A stretch of 64,000 bases of DNA, taken from Casuarius casuarius (lineage: Eukaryota; Chordata; Aves; Casuariiformes; Casuariidae). A model generated the notes under the pieces. That model was not told where the DNA came from, did not search any database, and saw only the letters and a program-made list of their open reading frames with translations. Positions 14,101 to 27,331 of the stretch are shown one piece after another; position 1 is the first letter of the stretch, and each line of letters begins with the position of its first letter. The stretch is from positions 4,878,678 through 4,942,677 of the forward strand of contig PTFA01000031.1 in the NCBI GenBank assembly GCA_003342895.1, given 5' to 3'. The position numbers were made by a program, and so were the translations under genes.

Positions 14101-14186
14101 TGCCAAATCCTGAGATGGGACAGATTAATACAGATCTGCTGAAATGAACGGAGTTATTCCAATTTACACCTGCTAGTGATTTGGCC
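14101..14186. repeat. short inverted-repeat element, ancient
   Basis: The ends carry a perfect 8-bp inverted pair: GCCAAATC at 14102-14109 and GATTTGGC at 14178-14185. The interior includes GAGTTATTCCAATTTACACC. From memory this resembles a widespread amniote non-coding motif with GAGTTAC, ATTTACACC and TTTGGCC blocks. The ends are seen in sequence; the family relationship is inference. Confidence 0.4.
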
Positions 14187-15098
14187 AATTGATGCAACCA
14201 GCTGTCCCATCGCTTGTAAGGATGCTCCCTTGTCAAGCAGGATACTTCAGTCCTGGTCTCTGCTCCAGTGAAAGCTTAATTATTTATACAAAAATGAAAC
14301 AGAGAGGTGACTGTGAAGACTCCCCAACTACAGATTAGCTTCCAGCTTTGTGGTTAGTCACTTGTGTGACACGCAAGTTTAAAGGATCGCTCAGCAAAGA
14401 TGGGCAGTGAATGTGAGTCTTCCACATCCTAGGTAAGGACACAAAACAACAAACTTCCAGAAGAAAAGGAGGCATCACCACTGTGATTTTGTGAATGTAG
14501 TGATTTCCTTCCTTTTTCTCAGCAGCTGCTGAAAATGGTAAATGTTACATATGTTTTATCTTGGATTGAGTGAAAAATAGCTTGGAAAGAAAAGGGAAAA
14601 ACTTTACATTTGGCATAACCTGAACTGGGCTTTTTGCTTTTTTTTGTCACAGTTATTCAGTTTGCTTGCTGTACTTTAAAAAAAATAATTTTCTGGACAA
14701 GTCAAACAGAAACATTTGGCATGTTGATACTTCTGCTTTTGGTCCTTGCACCAAACTTGCACTGATGTCGATAGAAGTCATGCACGCAGATCAAAGGCAA
14801 ATATTCACCTACAGTGTAATCCCTGAAGCAGCTCTGAATCACTGTTTTTGCAACAAGGCAAGAATTAATTTTAATTCTTGTAAACCCATCATCAGAACAT
14901 CTCAAATCTGCAATGAACACCACAACTGAAAACATACATGAAAGAGTACTTGAACAGATTATAGAAAAGAGCTGTTCCTTAGATAGGGGGAATGCTACAC
15001 TTGAAGGAATAAGCCCATTTTGAAAATTCCTTGCTGGATTCAGGCTAGACCTTATGCCCGTTTCTACTAATGCTAACCTATTGCTGTTTTTCACCCAG

Positions 15099-15151
15099 GA
15101 GAGGAATCAACACTCAAAACACAAGCACAACAGAAGTCAGCTGATGTCCAG
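15099..15151 (+). other. candidate 53-bp internal exon
   Basis: Splice signals are strong on both sides. A branch-point-like TGCTAAC lies at 15071-15077, followed by the pyrimidine-rich TTGCTGTTTTTCACCCAG acceptor ending at 15098. The donor CAG/GTAAGT at 15149-15157 is a perfect consensus. One frame is open and would read EESTLKTQAQQKSADVQ, entering after two bases and leaving in phase 0; another is also open. I do not recognise the peptide. It could be a coding exon of a + strand gene, a lncRNA exon, or a decoy. No partner exon is identified. Confidence 0.3.
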
Positions 15152-16048
15152 GTAAGTCTCTACAATGGCTATGTGCTCAATTGGACTTGGTAAATTTGAG
15201 GTCAGGATCCTCACTGTGATAAGGCTTGCAATATTGCATACATCCCAAGGCCCAAGTAGCACAGAATTACATACAGTGGATAGATGAGCCAAACAGCCAA
15301 CATAGTTTTCTGAAGATTAACAACGTATTTTCATTTGACACTAAGATTTTATACACCAAACATTTATGGAGCTGAGTTTTAAGACTCAGGTTTTAGATAC
15401 TGATACTTGTTATGTATTTCTTCTCACTTAGGAGCACAATCACTAGTTCTCCTGAATGTATACAGAATGTTTGAACAGTATTAATGTATTTGTATCCATT
15501 ATATGAAGGGCTATTTTCATTATCTCAGTAATAAATAAAAGGTATTTGAAATTAGCCCAGAGTTTTCTGCAAGCTGAAACTGAGGCTTTGCAACATATCT
15601 AATTCATCCAACATCTCTTAAGCTATTTGTGATCAAGCTGGCCTCTACTACGCTATCAACACTCCCCTGAGTTTCTGAACTGCCCATGAGAACTTCAGTA
15701 GAGTTCCTGGGGATAACAGGTGTTCTTTCTCCTAAGGGGGAAAAAAAAAAAAATCATAGAGTTCTCCTCCCACAAAAGATCAGTGATTTTTGCTGAATTA
15801 GACTTAAATTTTACACCATTTGTTCCTATCAGAGAAAAAAAAAATCTGCCATGCAAAATGTCTCGCTCAGGTAACATAAGGAAACCTGCACTGAATAGTT
15901 TTACAGTACATTAATCTTAAAAGCAACATATTGCTTATCCTGAAAGCAGAGAGAAAAAACAAAACCCTGGCCTGTAATTTGCTGATTCAACTTGTTTTTG
16001 ACTTCCAGCTTTTGCAAAAGACAAAAGTAGTACTTCATCTTCTGTATT

Positions 16049-16097
16049 ACTTAGCTCATTCGAGCTAAGTCCACTATTGATTCAAGCTAAGTCTACT
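16049..16097. repeat. perfect hairpin plus short tandem duplication
   Basis: ACTTAGCTC (16049-16057) and GAGCTAAGT (16062-16070) form 9-bp perfect inverted arms around a 4-base loop. The right half is then repeated: TTCGAGCTAAGTCCACT is followed 7 bp later by TTCAAGCTAAGTCTACT, two mismatches in 17. This looks like a local duplication next to a cruciform-prone palindrome. No gene is associated. Confidence 0.7.
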
Positions 16098-17385
16098 TTT
16101 TAGAATAAAGAAATGCTATTTATTCTTTCTGTTTAGATGGATTTTTTTCTTAACTTCTGCTTCTTCAAAGATATTCAAATTTCAGGGATACATCTTTCAA
16201 CTTTCACTAACAAACCCTGAATACAGTACCTTCATGGCATTTTACCCTGATGGATACACGTTGGTAGTGAGGAATACAAGCATAAAGCTTTGATTGCACA
16301 AGCTTAAATGACTTAATATCTGATTCCTGGGAAAATTGAATCTGCCAGTTGTCTTGGGGTCCTGACTCAAAATTTCCTCCCAAGGCATTAAGTGACATAT
16401 TGCAATCACGAGGTCACTCTAAATGTTGCATCGCAATCTTCTTTCCCTTTCTGTTTCATTTCTTTTAAACTTCTACAAATATTTATTTCCAAGAAGCTTG
16501 ACTTCCATGTTAGGAGAACAGCAGTGAGATCAGGCACGACATCCGTAAACTAACTTCACTTCTTCCAGTGCAGAGAAAATACTAAAAATATCTCCAACTT
16601 GTATCTTGAACCATCTCCAGGACAGACTTCTCTTCTTCCAAGGTACCTGCTGTCTCTTTAAATCTATTTTAAACACCATTGGTTGTTTTTATTTGGTATT
16701 CAGAAAGAAAATATTTGCTAAAAAGAAACCTGCACCTTTAAAATGCACAGAATAAGCATTTAAATGAACAGTTTAGTTGCCAAATGTTGTGTGAGTAATA
16801 ATTATGAGACAACTGAAAGTTTAGGCAAGTGCAATGAACACAGATCTGAAATATAGTACTTCTAAATATTGGCAATTTCTATTATCACAGCCAGTGTTAT
16901 TTCTAGGACTTGTTGAGGGGAAAAAATAACATTACAGTCTGCTCTTGTCTCACTGCAGTGGAATCTAACTCAGTTTTGATGCTGTGCAAATAACATCTTT
17001 TTGAATGAGACACCTCAGGTGGAGTTTCTTTATCAGGAAAACTCAGTAGTGTCCCACAATGATTTACAGTTCCCCTTTTACTATTAGAATACAATATTAG
17101 AAATCCAAATGTCCTTTGACTTGCATCTGAAATCCTTTGCTTTCACTGGTGAAAAAGGAAAAGAAATTTCTTTGAAATTCATTTTTAAAAGCCTGACAAA
17201 CCTCTCAAGATGATGACAAGGCTGCTTGCTACATAAACTCCTCCTATGCCCAATTATATTTCCAACCCTTCAGCTCATTAAGAGGCACATTCCAGGTTGT
17301 AATACGTTATGAGAGCTCATGTTTCCAGCTGTGTTTTACCATTTGACAACTGGGCTTAAGGTATACTAAAATAGCAGCATAGGTC

Positions 17386-17425
17386 CCAATTCAACTTGCA
17401 CATGCATTAAGCAAATCACTGAAGA
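17386..17425 (+). repeat. trace of an ancient interspersed repeat
   Basis: CAATTCAACTTGCACATGCA followed by TTAAGCAAATCACTGAAG resembles the motif group with GCACATGCTTAA that recurs at about 21.39 and 29.89 kb. The match is short and degenerate. Confidence 0.25.
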
Positions 17426-19179
17426 CAACAGCAGTCACATCTAGGGGGAACCGAATCCTGTCATATACAGCTCAGGTGGCTATTTCTTATTAAGCAGGGA
17501 GGGAAAAGGGCAGAAATTCAGATGTAATAAAGGCTTTAGGAAGGAGAACTATGTAGCACAGGTACAACATGGGGGCTGAATATTACGATACTCATGTTTG
17601 GTGCAAAAACCTCAGTGCTGAGTCCTGACACTATCATAAAGTATTTTGTAGTGTTTATCCTGCTCTGGAGAATAAAAAGTCTTTAGGTGCTCTGTTTAAG
17701 AATAATTTGACTTACAGATTATGGTTTAACAAAACAAATATCATTGATGAGACAATCTTTCATAAATCTAAAAGCCATTGACTCCATTTTGATTCCAACA
17801 CATTCAGGTACTTTTTAGTGATAATCAAGAGAGGTGTATAAGTGTCTAACAGCTAAATTTGTTAAAGCGCTTAGGCAGAATGTGCCTTTCTTTGCCTCCA
17901 GGTAGCATTCATACCATTTACACAGCTATCCGATCTTCCACGGATCTTTGCCATCCTCTTCCCAAGATATATTTTTCCTACCCTCATATCAGCTCATGAA
18001 TTCTCTGAGAGGAGAGAAAAGGAGAGAAGTAGTCTAGGCACACTGAGGGTTAGCACATTCAAGCGATAAGGTATGAGGACAAATTTGGGTGGGAAGAGCT
18101 CTGTATCAGATTGCTGCAAAACTGAAAGAACAAATTATACAGAGGTATTGCCCACAGCATTATCAGTTAGCAGACTCTCTACATGACATTTATATTTGGA
18201 CAAGAGACAACTCGCTGAGACTCATGCTCAAGGCAAGGTGTTTCAAGTTGATTACTTACTCAATTAGAATGTACTGTAACCAGATTAAGGAGACTGCCAT
18301 ATTTTAGCCCTCATTACTTTGTATGGTTTAGTTCTTACCATTTATAGAGATGTGGCAAATCTAGTAAAGATATTACGTTTAATATTATTATCTTTATTCC
18401 AAAGAAATTCCCCAAAATAACTCATTCAGGAGTACTTTTGCAAAAACAGTGAATCATACCTGTTTGAATTACAGTATGTTTGCAATGGGACTATCATATC
18501 ATGTCTCTGGCAGCCAGAAACTATAGTTTAGAGCAGACATACCTTAGGATGGAAACCTCATTTTGGTGAGAAATTTGGTCGTGAGGAGTGTGAAAGGGAG
18601 AAGAGGAAAGACAGGGGATAAAGTGGAAAGAATGCAGCTATTATTCAAATAACTTAATAAAAAAATCCATTAAGGGTTATTAGATAACATAGACAAAGTG
18701 CCCTAGCCACAGATTACTGCTAGTTGGGAGAGCATACTGGTGAAGGAACATTACAGGCCTGCAACATTTCCATCTTTCATTAACTAAACTTATTATTGTC
18801 TCAGAGGCAGGAAATTGCACAAGGGGAGCCTTTGCTTCTGATCCCATACAGCTGCTCTCATTTTTTCATGAGCAACTTCATTACTATACACAGTGATGAT
18901 CACAACATCTATTATTAAGGTTACTCAAACCTCCCAGCATACAGATGGTATTCAGTTACTCAAAACTTGAACCAAGTAGGTTGGCCTCATGAAAGCAAGC
19001 TTAATTCTGGTCCTTCCTAACTTTGAAACATTGCAGCACTTTTTTGGCAACTTAAGAAATAAATCAAAAATATAATAATATTGCTTATGTATCCAGGCAT
19101 CTCTTTGGCTGTCAACAGGACAAGCACTTCATCCAAAAACTTCTTGATTTTCAGCAGCTCTAGTATATAGCCATTATGC

Positions 19180-19222
19180 ATACATATATATATATATTCA
19201 TATAAATACATATATAAATATG
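19180..19222. repeat. AT-rich microsatellite
   Basis: A CATATATATATATAT run followed by degenerate CATATAAATA units. It is partly self-complementary. Confidence 0.8.
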
Positions 19223-20420
19223 TATTTGTCAACCCATTAAGAGTGACAGCTTCCAAAAAACAATCAGCATTTTAGCAAAAGCTAGTCCAAAAGAAATCAG
19301 TGTACAAAACTTGACCTCAGTGACAATGCAGTTAGGCCAGTCAATGAAATATCCTACCCTGAAAGAGTACTTTTTACTGGATACTCAAAAATCCTGCAGA
19401 AACCTACTTTTGCCATTTTCCCCCTCTCAGATATGTACACATGTACATGCCTCTACTGCATTCTGACAGGACCATGAGAACATCATCAATTATTTTTCCC
19501 AAATACAAACACTGCATTCAAGAAAATACAATTCACTGGCAAATTAATATCACGTTCCATTAACTGGGACAAACACTGGGGAACAGACTGAGGGGATGTT
19601 TAAGAAACCTTGAAAAAGCTGACTACACAATGTACAGCCTATGAAGTTGTGTTTCAATTAAATGGATTTAAGGTACTGAACCCTGCACCAGCCAACTGCC
19701 ACATGGTAGTCCACTTGGCCAACTGCTGCCAAATGGGAGTACTATAAATGGTTATGAGATACAGGAGTGCAGAGATATTTTACAAGTGGAAAGGATAAGA
19801 GAGGTCAGTAGAGAGGAGCAGAGGGGAAAAGAAAGATACAGAAGGAACACTGGATGGGTTGGAAAACAGGACATTGCGATCTGATGTTGGTTATGTCAGT
19901 GATGATAAAATGGCCATTTTTCAAGTTATATACTCTGCCTTAATTGATACATGGCACATCCTTGCCTCTTCACATAGTATATTTTGCAAGTTAGCGGGAA
20001 CTTTATCCACAGTTAACAGCAGGATTCATACACTCCTCAGTATATGTCTCTGCCTATTATCTGCTACTTTGCTATGAAACTGTCCATCGGCATACCACAT
20101 ACTCCTGCTCTTCCGTCACTGCAAATAAACTGTCTTTTTCCTGGTCTTTCTGGCTTAAATGATTACAGCTTATACCCTTCTGGTGCAGGCCAGCGATAGA
20201 GTAGCCAGAGTTCAGGAAAAGGCTGGCACCAAGAACAAAGGAAAGCACTTGCTTTTCTACCTAGCTCCACAGGAGCAGGAGGGCAAAAGCAATTCCTGGG
20301 CAGAAGCACACACCCAGAAGTATTTGTCCTTATGAGAAAACTACCACACACACTGCTGTCAGCCTGAACTGGACCTCATGTCACTGACTGTGGCAAACAC
20401 ACATTTAAGAGCTACTCTGG

Positions 20421-20940
20421 ATATCAACAGATTATTAGCTTCATCTTTTGTGGACACAAAAGAACGTTCTCACCCTCACAGCTCCCTTCACCAGTTTGCA
20501 TCACATCAAAAAGTTGCTGTGTGGGCACAGCCTTTTAATTAAAACTCTTGTTATGCGCTGCACAATGCTTATTTTTAAAGCAGTGCATGAAATAAAAAGG
20601 AATATCTCCCAGCACAATATATTCCTAGGAGCCTCTGATAATTAGGGCAGTCGCTTAATTTTCACATTTTGGTTTCTACTGGGGTATGTGCCAATTAGGA
20701 AGCTTCTGTGATGTTCCTGCCACCTAAACTTTCTTTTTCCCCCTGAAAAATTCATGAAGCTAATGTACAGCTGCCTGCAAGTTCCATTTATGTTACAGCA
20801 AGCATTAAATATTAAAGTGCCCATATAGAAGTATTATGTAAGCTACAGCCAATTCACCGGCACTAGACAGTGCTTTTTTAACCCACTGATCTTTGTGCAT
20901 TATACCTTCCGTTTGATGCCCAGCTCACATATGATACAGG
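20421..20940. promoter_or_regulatory. possible conserved non-coding (enhancer-like) segment
   Basis: A run of about 500 bp without simple repeats or recognisable transposon sequence, dense in homeodomain-type cores. These include the 12-bp palindrome TTTTAATTAAAA (20533-20544), GATAATTAG near 20,637, a TTAATTTT site near 20,653 and CCAATTAG near 20,690. Such clustering is typical of developmental enhancers, but AT-rich DNA also makes these cores by chance. Conservation has not been measured. Confidence 0.2.
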
Positions 20941-21388
20941 CTTGTGACAAGAAGCCGATGGGAGCCCAACTACACAGCCTAGGCTGCGGACATGACAGCA
21001 TCTCCAGCTCAGTCTCAAGCATCAGCCACCCGTGCTGCCCAGGGCATCAAGTCCAACAGCCTCTGGGCAGTGCAAGTAGAGAGTTGCTCCCTTCTTCGCT
21101 TCAGAAACAGCCAGGACTGTCTCAACCTTATACAGCAAAAGAGATGCAGAAGGATGGTCTCTCAGTTTCCTGAACTACTCATCCACATCTTACCTTTTTC
21201 TTTCAGTGCTGAACAAATCCACTTCTTCAGCGTTATCCCTTGCTCACACCTTTGGACCGTGAAGTCCAAACTCCCAAAGTATGCTGTACCCGCTCAACAT
21301 GCCACTGTGTCACCTGTCCTCTCGGCCTTCTTACACATGCAACACACAAACAGGGCAGCAGCTAATTTTGTGAAATCAGTTCCAGTTC

Positions 21389-21440
21389 AGCACTGTACTT
21401 AAGTATGTGTTTAATTTTAAAGCACTTGAGTAATCCAACT
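21389..21440 (+). repeat. trace of an ancient interspersed repeat
   Basis: The order ACTTAAGTATGTGTTTAATT, TTAAAGCACTTGAGTAATCC matches the remembered layout of an amniote motif (ACTTAAGTATGTGCTTAACT, then TTTAAGCA and TGAGTAGTCC). It overlaps the end of a chance reading frame (20992-21402). It is the clearest single copy of this motif group here. Confidence 0.4.
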
Positions 21441-24400
21441 GTGTTTGGATCCTGTGTTTAAAGACAGGCAGAAGCTCAACTCTCTTGATGAGGATTATAA
21501 ACAAGTGATTTTAGATGTTAAACTGGAGTTTTCTGTAAAAATGAACAAAACCCAGAACATACACCCCTCAGAATATCCCAGTTGTTTGACATTTGCTTTC
21601 ATCCCTCATCAAGGCAAATTCAAAGTATCAGAATAAAGCATTTAGAAAGCATTATACTCAGATATTAAACACTTCAGCATTTCCCAACTGAAGGTGTCAG
21701 TGTCTTGGACTAAATCGAGAACTCTTCATTTAAACTGGTTTGACATTAAATTTAATTGGGCCTAAATTGGCCCCAAGGCCACACAGGATCCACAGAACCT
21801 CACAATAGCATCTCCTGACCTAATTCTTCCCTAAGGACTGATCTTGCCAGCTACATTATATCTCTCACTATGCTCAGTGTACAGGGAAACATGTAGTTTA
21901 GCAGGAGACACAGCTCAACCAAGAACCCTGTGCTTACCACAGGAAACAGGCTCAAAGATGCATAACTTATCTGGCCAAAAGGGATGACAGGCTTTTTGGT
22001 TGTTGTTGTTTTTCGAAATTAATTCCTGTATGCCTCCTAAGCATACATTTTAGAAAGATATCTGGAAAGGACTAAGATTTCAGATAAGACAAAAACCACA
22101 CAAACCTTGAAAAATTATTTAAATTAACTACATCATAAGTTAAAGATGCCTGTTACAACCTCCATCTTCAGGGTTTTATACATTTGCTTCAGATTTCAAA
22201 CTTTTATTTCCTTTGTAAGTATTTAAGATGATGATCAAGGTACCCTTTAAATTCTCTATGATAACTTTATTGAAAGATTAAAGGGGCCCACTAACTCCAA
22301 TTCATCACTCCTCCTTGTGGCTCGTTTCCAGATTCCACTGTCAACATCTTTCCTGAACTGTGAACAAAAGAACAACGCACAGCACTGAAAATAATGGTAA
22401 CCCTCTTCATGTCAGCAATGGTTTGTCTATTTATAATTACTTTTGGAGACCTCAGTTACAGAGCTTTTATCTATTTAATGTGTGTCACATTGATTGTTAT
22501 CAGTCTAGCGTTCTAATCAAAATGTTGTACAGTAGCAAGGTAAATGCCTCATAGTAATCTCAGTGTATTACATCAATTTTGTAACTTCTTTTAAACAGGC
22601 TTACAATGGCACTAAAAAAAGTCACTCTGACAAGATACGTTTTCCACAGGTCAATATCTATGTGAGCTGGCATTCACTATGCTACCCCTACTTACAGCTA
22701 TATTAATCATGTCCCTGGCATTCTATGATTTTATCTTGGCACAAATAACAAGTAATGGATAAATAATTACCTGGGTTGCACCATTCACCCTTCTTAAATA
22801 CTGACAAAACAGTTTCTTTTTCTAGTTCTCCAGAACCTCTCTAGGGTTCTAATATATATCAAAAACTGACATTAGTGGCCTGCAGAAGGCCTTGCTAAGC
22901 TCTTTTACAACTATCAAATGCAAATCTGTGGATCTGCTGACTTCCGAAACCTAGATTCAGATGTTTCTATTTTCTGTCACCCCCCCATCCAGTAACATAT
23001 AAGCAATATGCCTAAAAGACATGCAAGACAACAGATTCAGCTTAATGTTGAGGTCAAAATGTTTTGATCTCAAAATAAACTGAAATGAATTATTTTGCTC
23101 TAATTGTGCAGTACAGAAATCTCTACATTTTTTTGAAATCTTCTTGAGGAATACTTTGATTTTATGGATAATAAGTTTTGCACCAAAAAATAATCTCAAA
23201 TGAAAGTTCCTGACCAGCTTTATTCTTAAGTGCATGGTTGCATGCAGATAATCTATGCAACCTTGCTAATCTCTTCCCTTACTTCACCTTCCTACTATTT
23301 GCTGTATCTCATCTGTATTTAAATTTTAAATTCTCTGGGGCAAGGGCTATGTTCTTGGAGAGCATCAAAACCAGGAATCTGTATGAGGTCTTTTAGCCAT
23401 GTTACAATTCCTTCCAGTTATTTTCATTTTTCCTGGCTCACCTTAATGTAATTTCTTTTGCACTTACCACACTATATTCATGTCTAGTGCCCTACAGAGA
23501 GGATCATCATCTTGCTCTGGCCATCTCCCAATATGTAACAGTGAACCTCTTTATGATCCTTTTAGTTGGAGAGAAAAGCTCCCATTTTGCATTCCTGTGG
23601 CTAAAAATAAAATAAAAATTGCTGTCAAACAGTAAAAGGTAGAATCAATACAAATTTTCCTTTCCACCTGCTCCCGCATTGCACAAAGCAGTGGATAACC
23701 TGAATGAAACCAAAGGAAAGCTGTATGTTCTGGGCAAGTCCAAGGGGCTTCAAAGTAGCTGACTCAGGAAGAAGGTAAAGACACAAGTTCAAAATTGCAT
23801 CCCTCTATCAAAATATCATGAACAAGTCAAAGGAAACAGAATGTGGGTCTGAGCTGCACAAACAGTAATAAATCTGTTTTTGTGGTTAATCTTAAACATG
23901 TTTTCCATGAAGGACATGGGCGGGAAAAGTCCAGTGTTCATTTGGAAAAGACAGGAACAGCAGTTTTAGGCTTCCAGCAGAGGACAAGGGATCAGAAGAT
24001 TTCCCAGCTCCTCCTAGTTATCTTGTGGTAAACCTAAGCTCATGGCACTGATCGAAAATTTTGCCTCTGGACCTGTCAAGAGGCTTAGTGGTGGAAAAAG
24101 AACGGGAACAAGTGTGTGAGAAGAAACTACCCTATTAGTTTAAGATCACGAGCAGCCATGTTACTCTTCCACAAAAGCTACAGCAAGGTACAGCAGTTGG
24201 AGCAGCCTCTACCATGCAGATACTGTGTGTCCTCTTTGGGGAAGATAAAAGAAAATGCATATTAAAAGAGGGTTTCTCCAGTCCTTTCCCACCTCTTCCC
24301 AACCTTTTTCTTCCCGCTTGCCCAAGGACCTATGAGAAATTCAGTTTTCCACAGAACAGTTTGTTCTATCAGTCATTCACAGTGAAATGCATTGTTGTAA

Positions 24401-24449
24401 GGAGTTTTCCTGACAGAAAAAAGGACCAGATTTGCATCTCTACTTGTTA

Positions 24450-24495
24450 AAGCCTCAGTTTTCACTGCAGTAAAATGGAAATAATTAGACTTCTC
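24450..24495 (+). repeat. MIR-like SINE 3' tail
   Basis: AGCCTCAGTTTTCACTGCAG, then TAAAATGGAAATAATTAGAC, closely follows the MIR segment TGCCTCAGTTTCCTCATCTG, then TAAAATGGGAATAATA. Only about 45 bp is recognisable. It could be a remnant of a CORE-SINE insertion that predates the bird lineage. Confidence 0.4.
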
Positions 24496-24659
24496 AAGTG
24501 AGAAGCTGCTTATCCTGCTCCTTGAGCTCCTTGGATGGAAACCAGTATAGGACACAAATGGCAGACTTTACCTATGCAATTCTTTCCATACTTATGTAAA
24601 TGGGGTTTGAATACCTCTTAAATCACTGCAACAGCAAAGCTAACTGCAGCAGCATTAAC

Positions 24660-24676
24660 TTTTTTTTTTTTTTTTT
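24660..24676. repeat. poly-T homopolymer
   Basis: A run of about 17 T followed by AAAAAG. No element body is identified next to it. Confidence 0.85.
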
Positions 24677-27331
24677 AAAAAGACTGTTACACTTGTGTTT
24701 ACAGTGGTTGCAAGGATTCAGCAACTTGCTTTTTTTTAAAAAAAATTTAAACAGGTGCAAAAAAATACGCTAGGAGAGAGGGAGTGGAAACCTGCACACC
24801 ATATCCCCAGTAATAAGACTGATGTGGGAAGCTTATACAACTCTGTACTGCCGAGACTATCTGCTGTGGTAGCTAGGACTCGGAACAGGCACGCCACCTG
24901 AGTACAGGCCATTTCTCCACTGAGTTTTGCAGCACCAACCATGCTACTGTGACCACACCACTGGCAGTACTTAGGGAGCTTAGATAAAAGTTCCCTCAAG
25001 CGTGCCTTCATAAACTACAGTTAATGCAGTCATTACAGCATACACAACCTTCATCACCAAATGAACTTGCTTGCTGTTACTTCAAATAAAATTTGCTTTC
25101 CTCTAACTCTTGACATTAAATTTTTCCTAAGGATATAATTTCAAAATCTCCTCTTTACTATATCACTGTTCATAGATCTCATCGCTCCTTAAAAATAACA
25201 ATGCCTTAAGGGGTAAATTGGTAAATATTTATGAAGAGACAACCACAACATCTATTTTAGAAACTTTTAGAAAACAGATAAAAAAATAAATTCAACATGT
25301 TGGGACTGGTCAGCCACTGTTTGGGAACGAAGGAAGTAAACTTTGAAAGTCAAGGGATGCTTTGGTCTGCATCAAAAAAAAGTAAACCAAGCACGTTAAA
25401 TATTGTACACATGCATACAAACTATACCTGTGAGAGTTTGGCCAGCTATCCTCACAGTTCAGTTTGGTTCAAGCTTTTCAGTAAAGATAAATTAAATGTG
25501 GAGGTTTATTATGGCCAACATCTATGTTTAAGTTTACCAAGACTAAAGTTTCTTTCTGTTAATCTTTTTGAATATAGTGTAGACATTTTGGAAGATGAAG
25601 GCGATTAGAATATGTTGCCTAGAGACTTCATGAGAAATGCAAGATAAATAGGTTAGCTATTCCCTTTGGTATACTACTCATGTTAGTTCAAAAAAAGGAT
25701 GCACAAAAATAAAGAAGTTAAAAAGTGATCTGTAAAGTCTAGCCATAGCAAAAAAATATACAAAAGTAGATTACTCAATAAACCAGATATTCCTACTTGC
25801 CAATGGAACTACCAATGGAAAAAACCTTTATTTACTTACCACTGATAACCCCATCCCTATCTTTAATCATAAAGCAGCCCTCTCTTTCAAGAGACCTGGA
25901 AGCTGTCACTGTCAGTGGCTAATTACTCCCTAGGGATAATTTATCTTCTCAACCAAGAATTCAGCTTTGCTGCCCACCTACTGGGTGAGCAAAGGACTCC
26001 GACAGCACACAGCACAGCTGCTCCTCATGACTGTGCAGATGGTTTCCTACCAGGCTCCAGGAACACACATCCTGGATATTCTCTTGGTACCTGAGCACCT
26101 TGGTATATTCTGACATGCACCAAAATATCCTCCCTACAACATAGGCAAAATAAAGGCACCTAAGATGAATAGTTAAGAATGTGCACAGAATGGGAATCGG
26201 ATGAGTCTTGGGACAATAACTTGCCCTACTGTAGTGACTTGCTTGCCTATGCCTAGGCCTTTGAAGGAAGAGTGTTCAAGTGCCTTTTCAGCATTTCTGC
26301 TCTACTAGTTAAACCTCTAAGCTTTAGGCGGAAAAAACAAATCTGTCAGGCCAGGGAAGCCAGACTTTTGTTATGTAGTTCATTCAGAACAAAGATGACT
26401 TTAGGTTAGTGCTTCCCACACTACATTCCTCCGATGATTGGCATGGAGAGGAGCTTTCTTAATTCACTCATCTTCTAGTGAGTTTTTTTGTTAACCGTGT
26501 AAGATGGACCATGAGAAATTCTGAGATTTGATAGTGATTGATAGTCATTTCCAAGAGTTTTTAGAAGCCCTGCTAAGGGCTATACACATATTAAATATGA
26601 ATACATCCTACTGACTCTTGTTCTTTGGTTCAGGACAAACTCATTCAAACTACTAGTGGAAAGAAATCCTTCCCTCCAAGTAACAGCCACATGTTGCTGC
26701 TGAGTAGGAAGTTAGCAGCAGGAATACTAGCATCAATTAAAAATAAAGGTTTGTTTCTAATGACAGTTTGGCCTTGCAAAAAATCTCATTTTAGAACTGC
26801 TTCACTTTGCATTATAAAGTGGCTCTAATTTTGACACACACAGCCCATTGTATCAAGAGATTTCCTAACATTTCCCCTGCTACATCATATCCTTCAACAT
26901 TCTTTTTCTAGAGAGGCCAGTGAGCAGAGACAGCTCAAGAGTCACATGTTATGGGGGACAATTTTACACAGTATCCCTCTTTACCTACCTGTGCAATGGA
27001 AAGTAAACTCTGAAGGTTTACAGATGTGGTGCATGTCCCACATACAACACCTCAGAATTCAAGACAAAAAATGTAGCAGAAAGGCATGTAGCAAAAGAGA
27101 AAGTCTGACCCAAAAAGCAAAGTCCAATTCTAAAATAAAAGGGACTTTATAAATCATCTTTTTCAATGCTACTGGAGCCAAAGGCAAAAAACACATGTAA
27201 AACATTAACTCCTTTCCTTGTCAAACTTACACCACAAAGCATGTATAAAACTGAATAAGTTATTGTGTTTTGTTAATAAAGAAGCTTTCCTGTAAAACAG
27301 TAAATGATTCTTTTTTGTTTAATAACAACAG

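Larger units (their letters stand above)
15152..20420. other. AT-rich non-coding stretch
   Basis: No gene is recognised. It includes a 9-bp-arm hairpin with an adjacent partial duplication (16049-16097), an old-repeat trace at 17386-17425, purine-rich stretches near 18,560-18,640 and 19,795-19,870, and an AT microsatellite at 19180-19222. Confidence 0.55.

Noticed and set aside
14702..15094. 130-codon minus-strand open frame
   Set aside because: It overlaps another open frame and the pyrimidine tract of the + strand exon candidate; no recognisable features.
20992..21402. 136-codon + strand open frame
   Set aside because: No recognisable domain, no paired splice signals, and its 3' end overlaps an old repeat trace.
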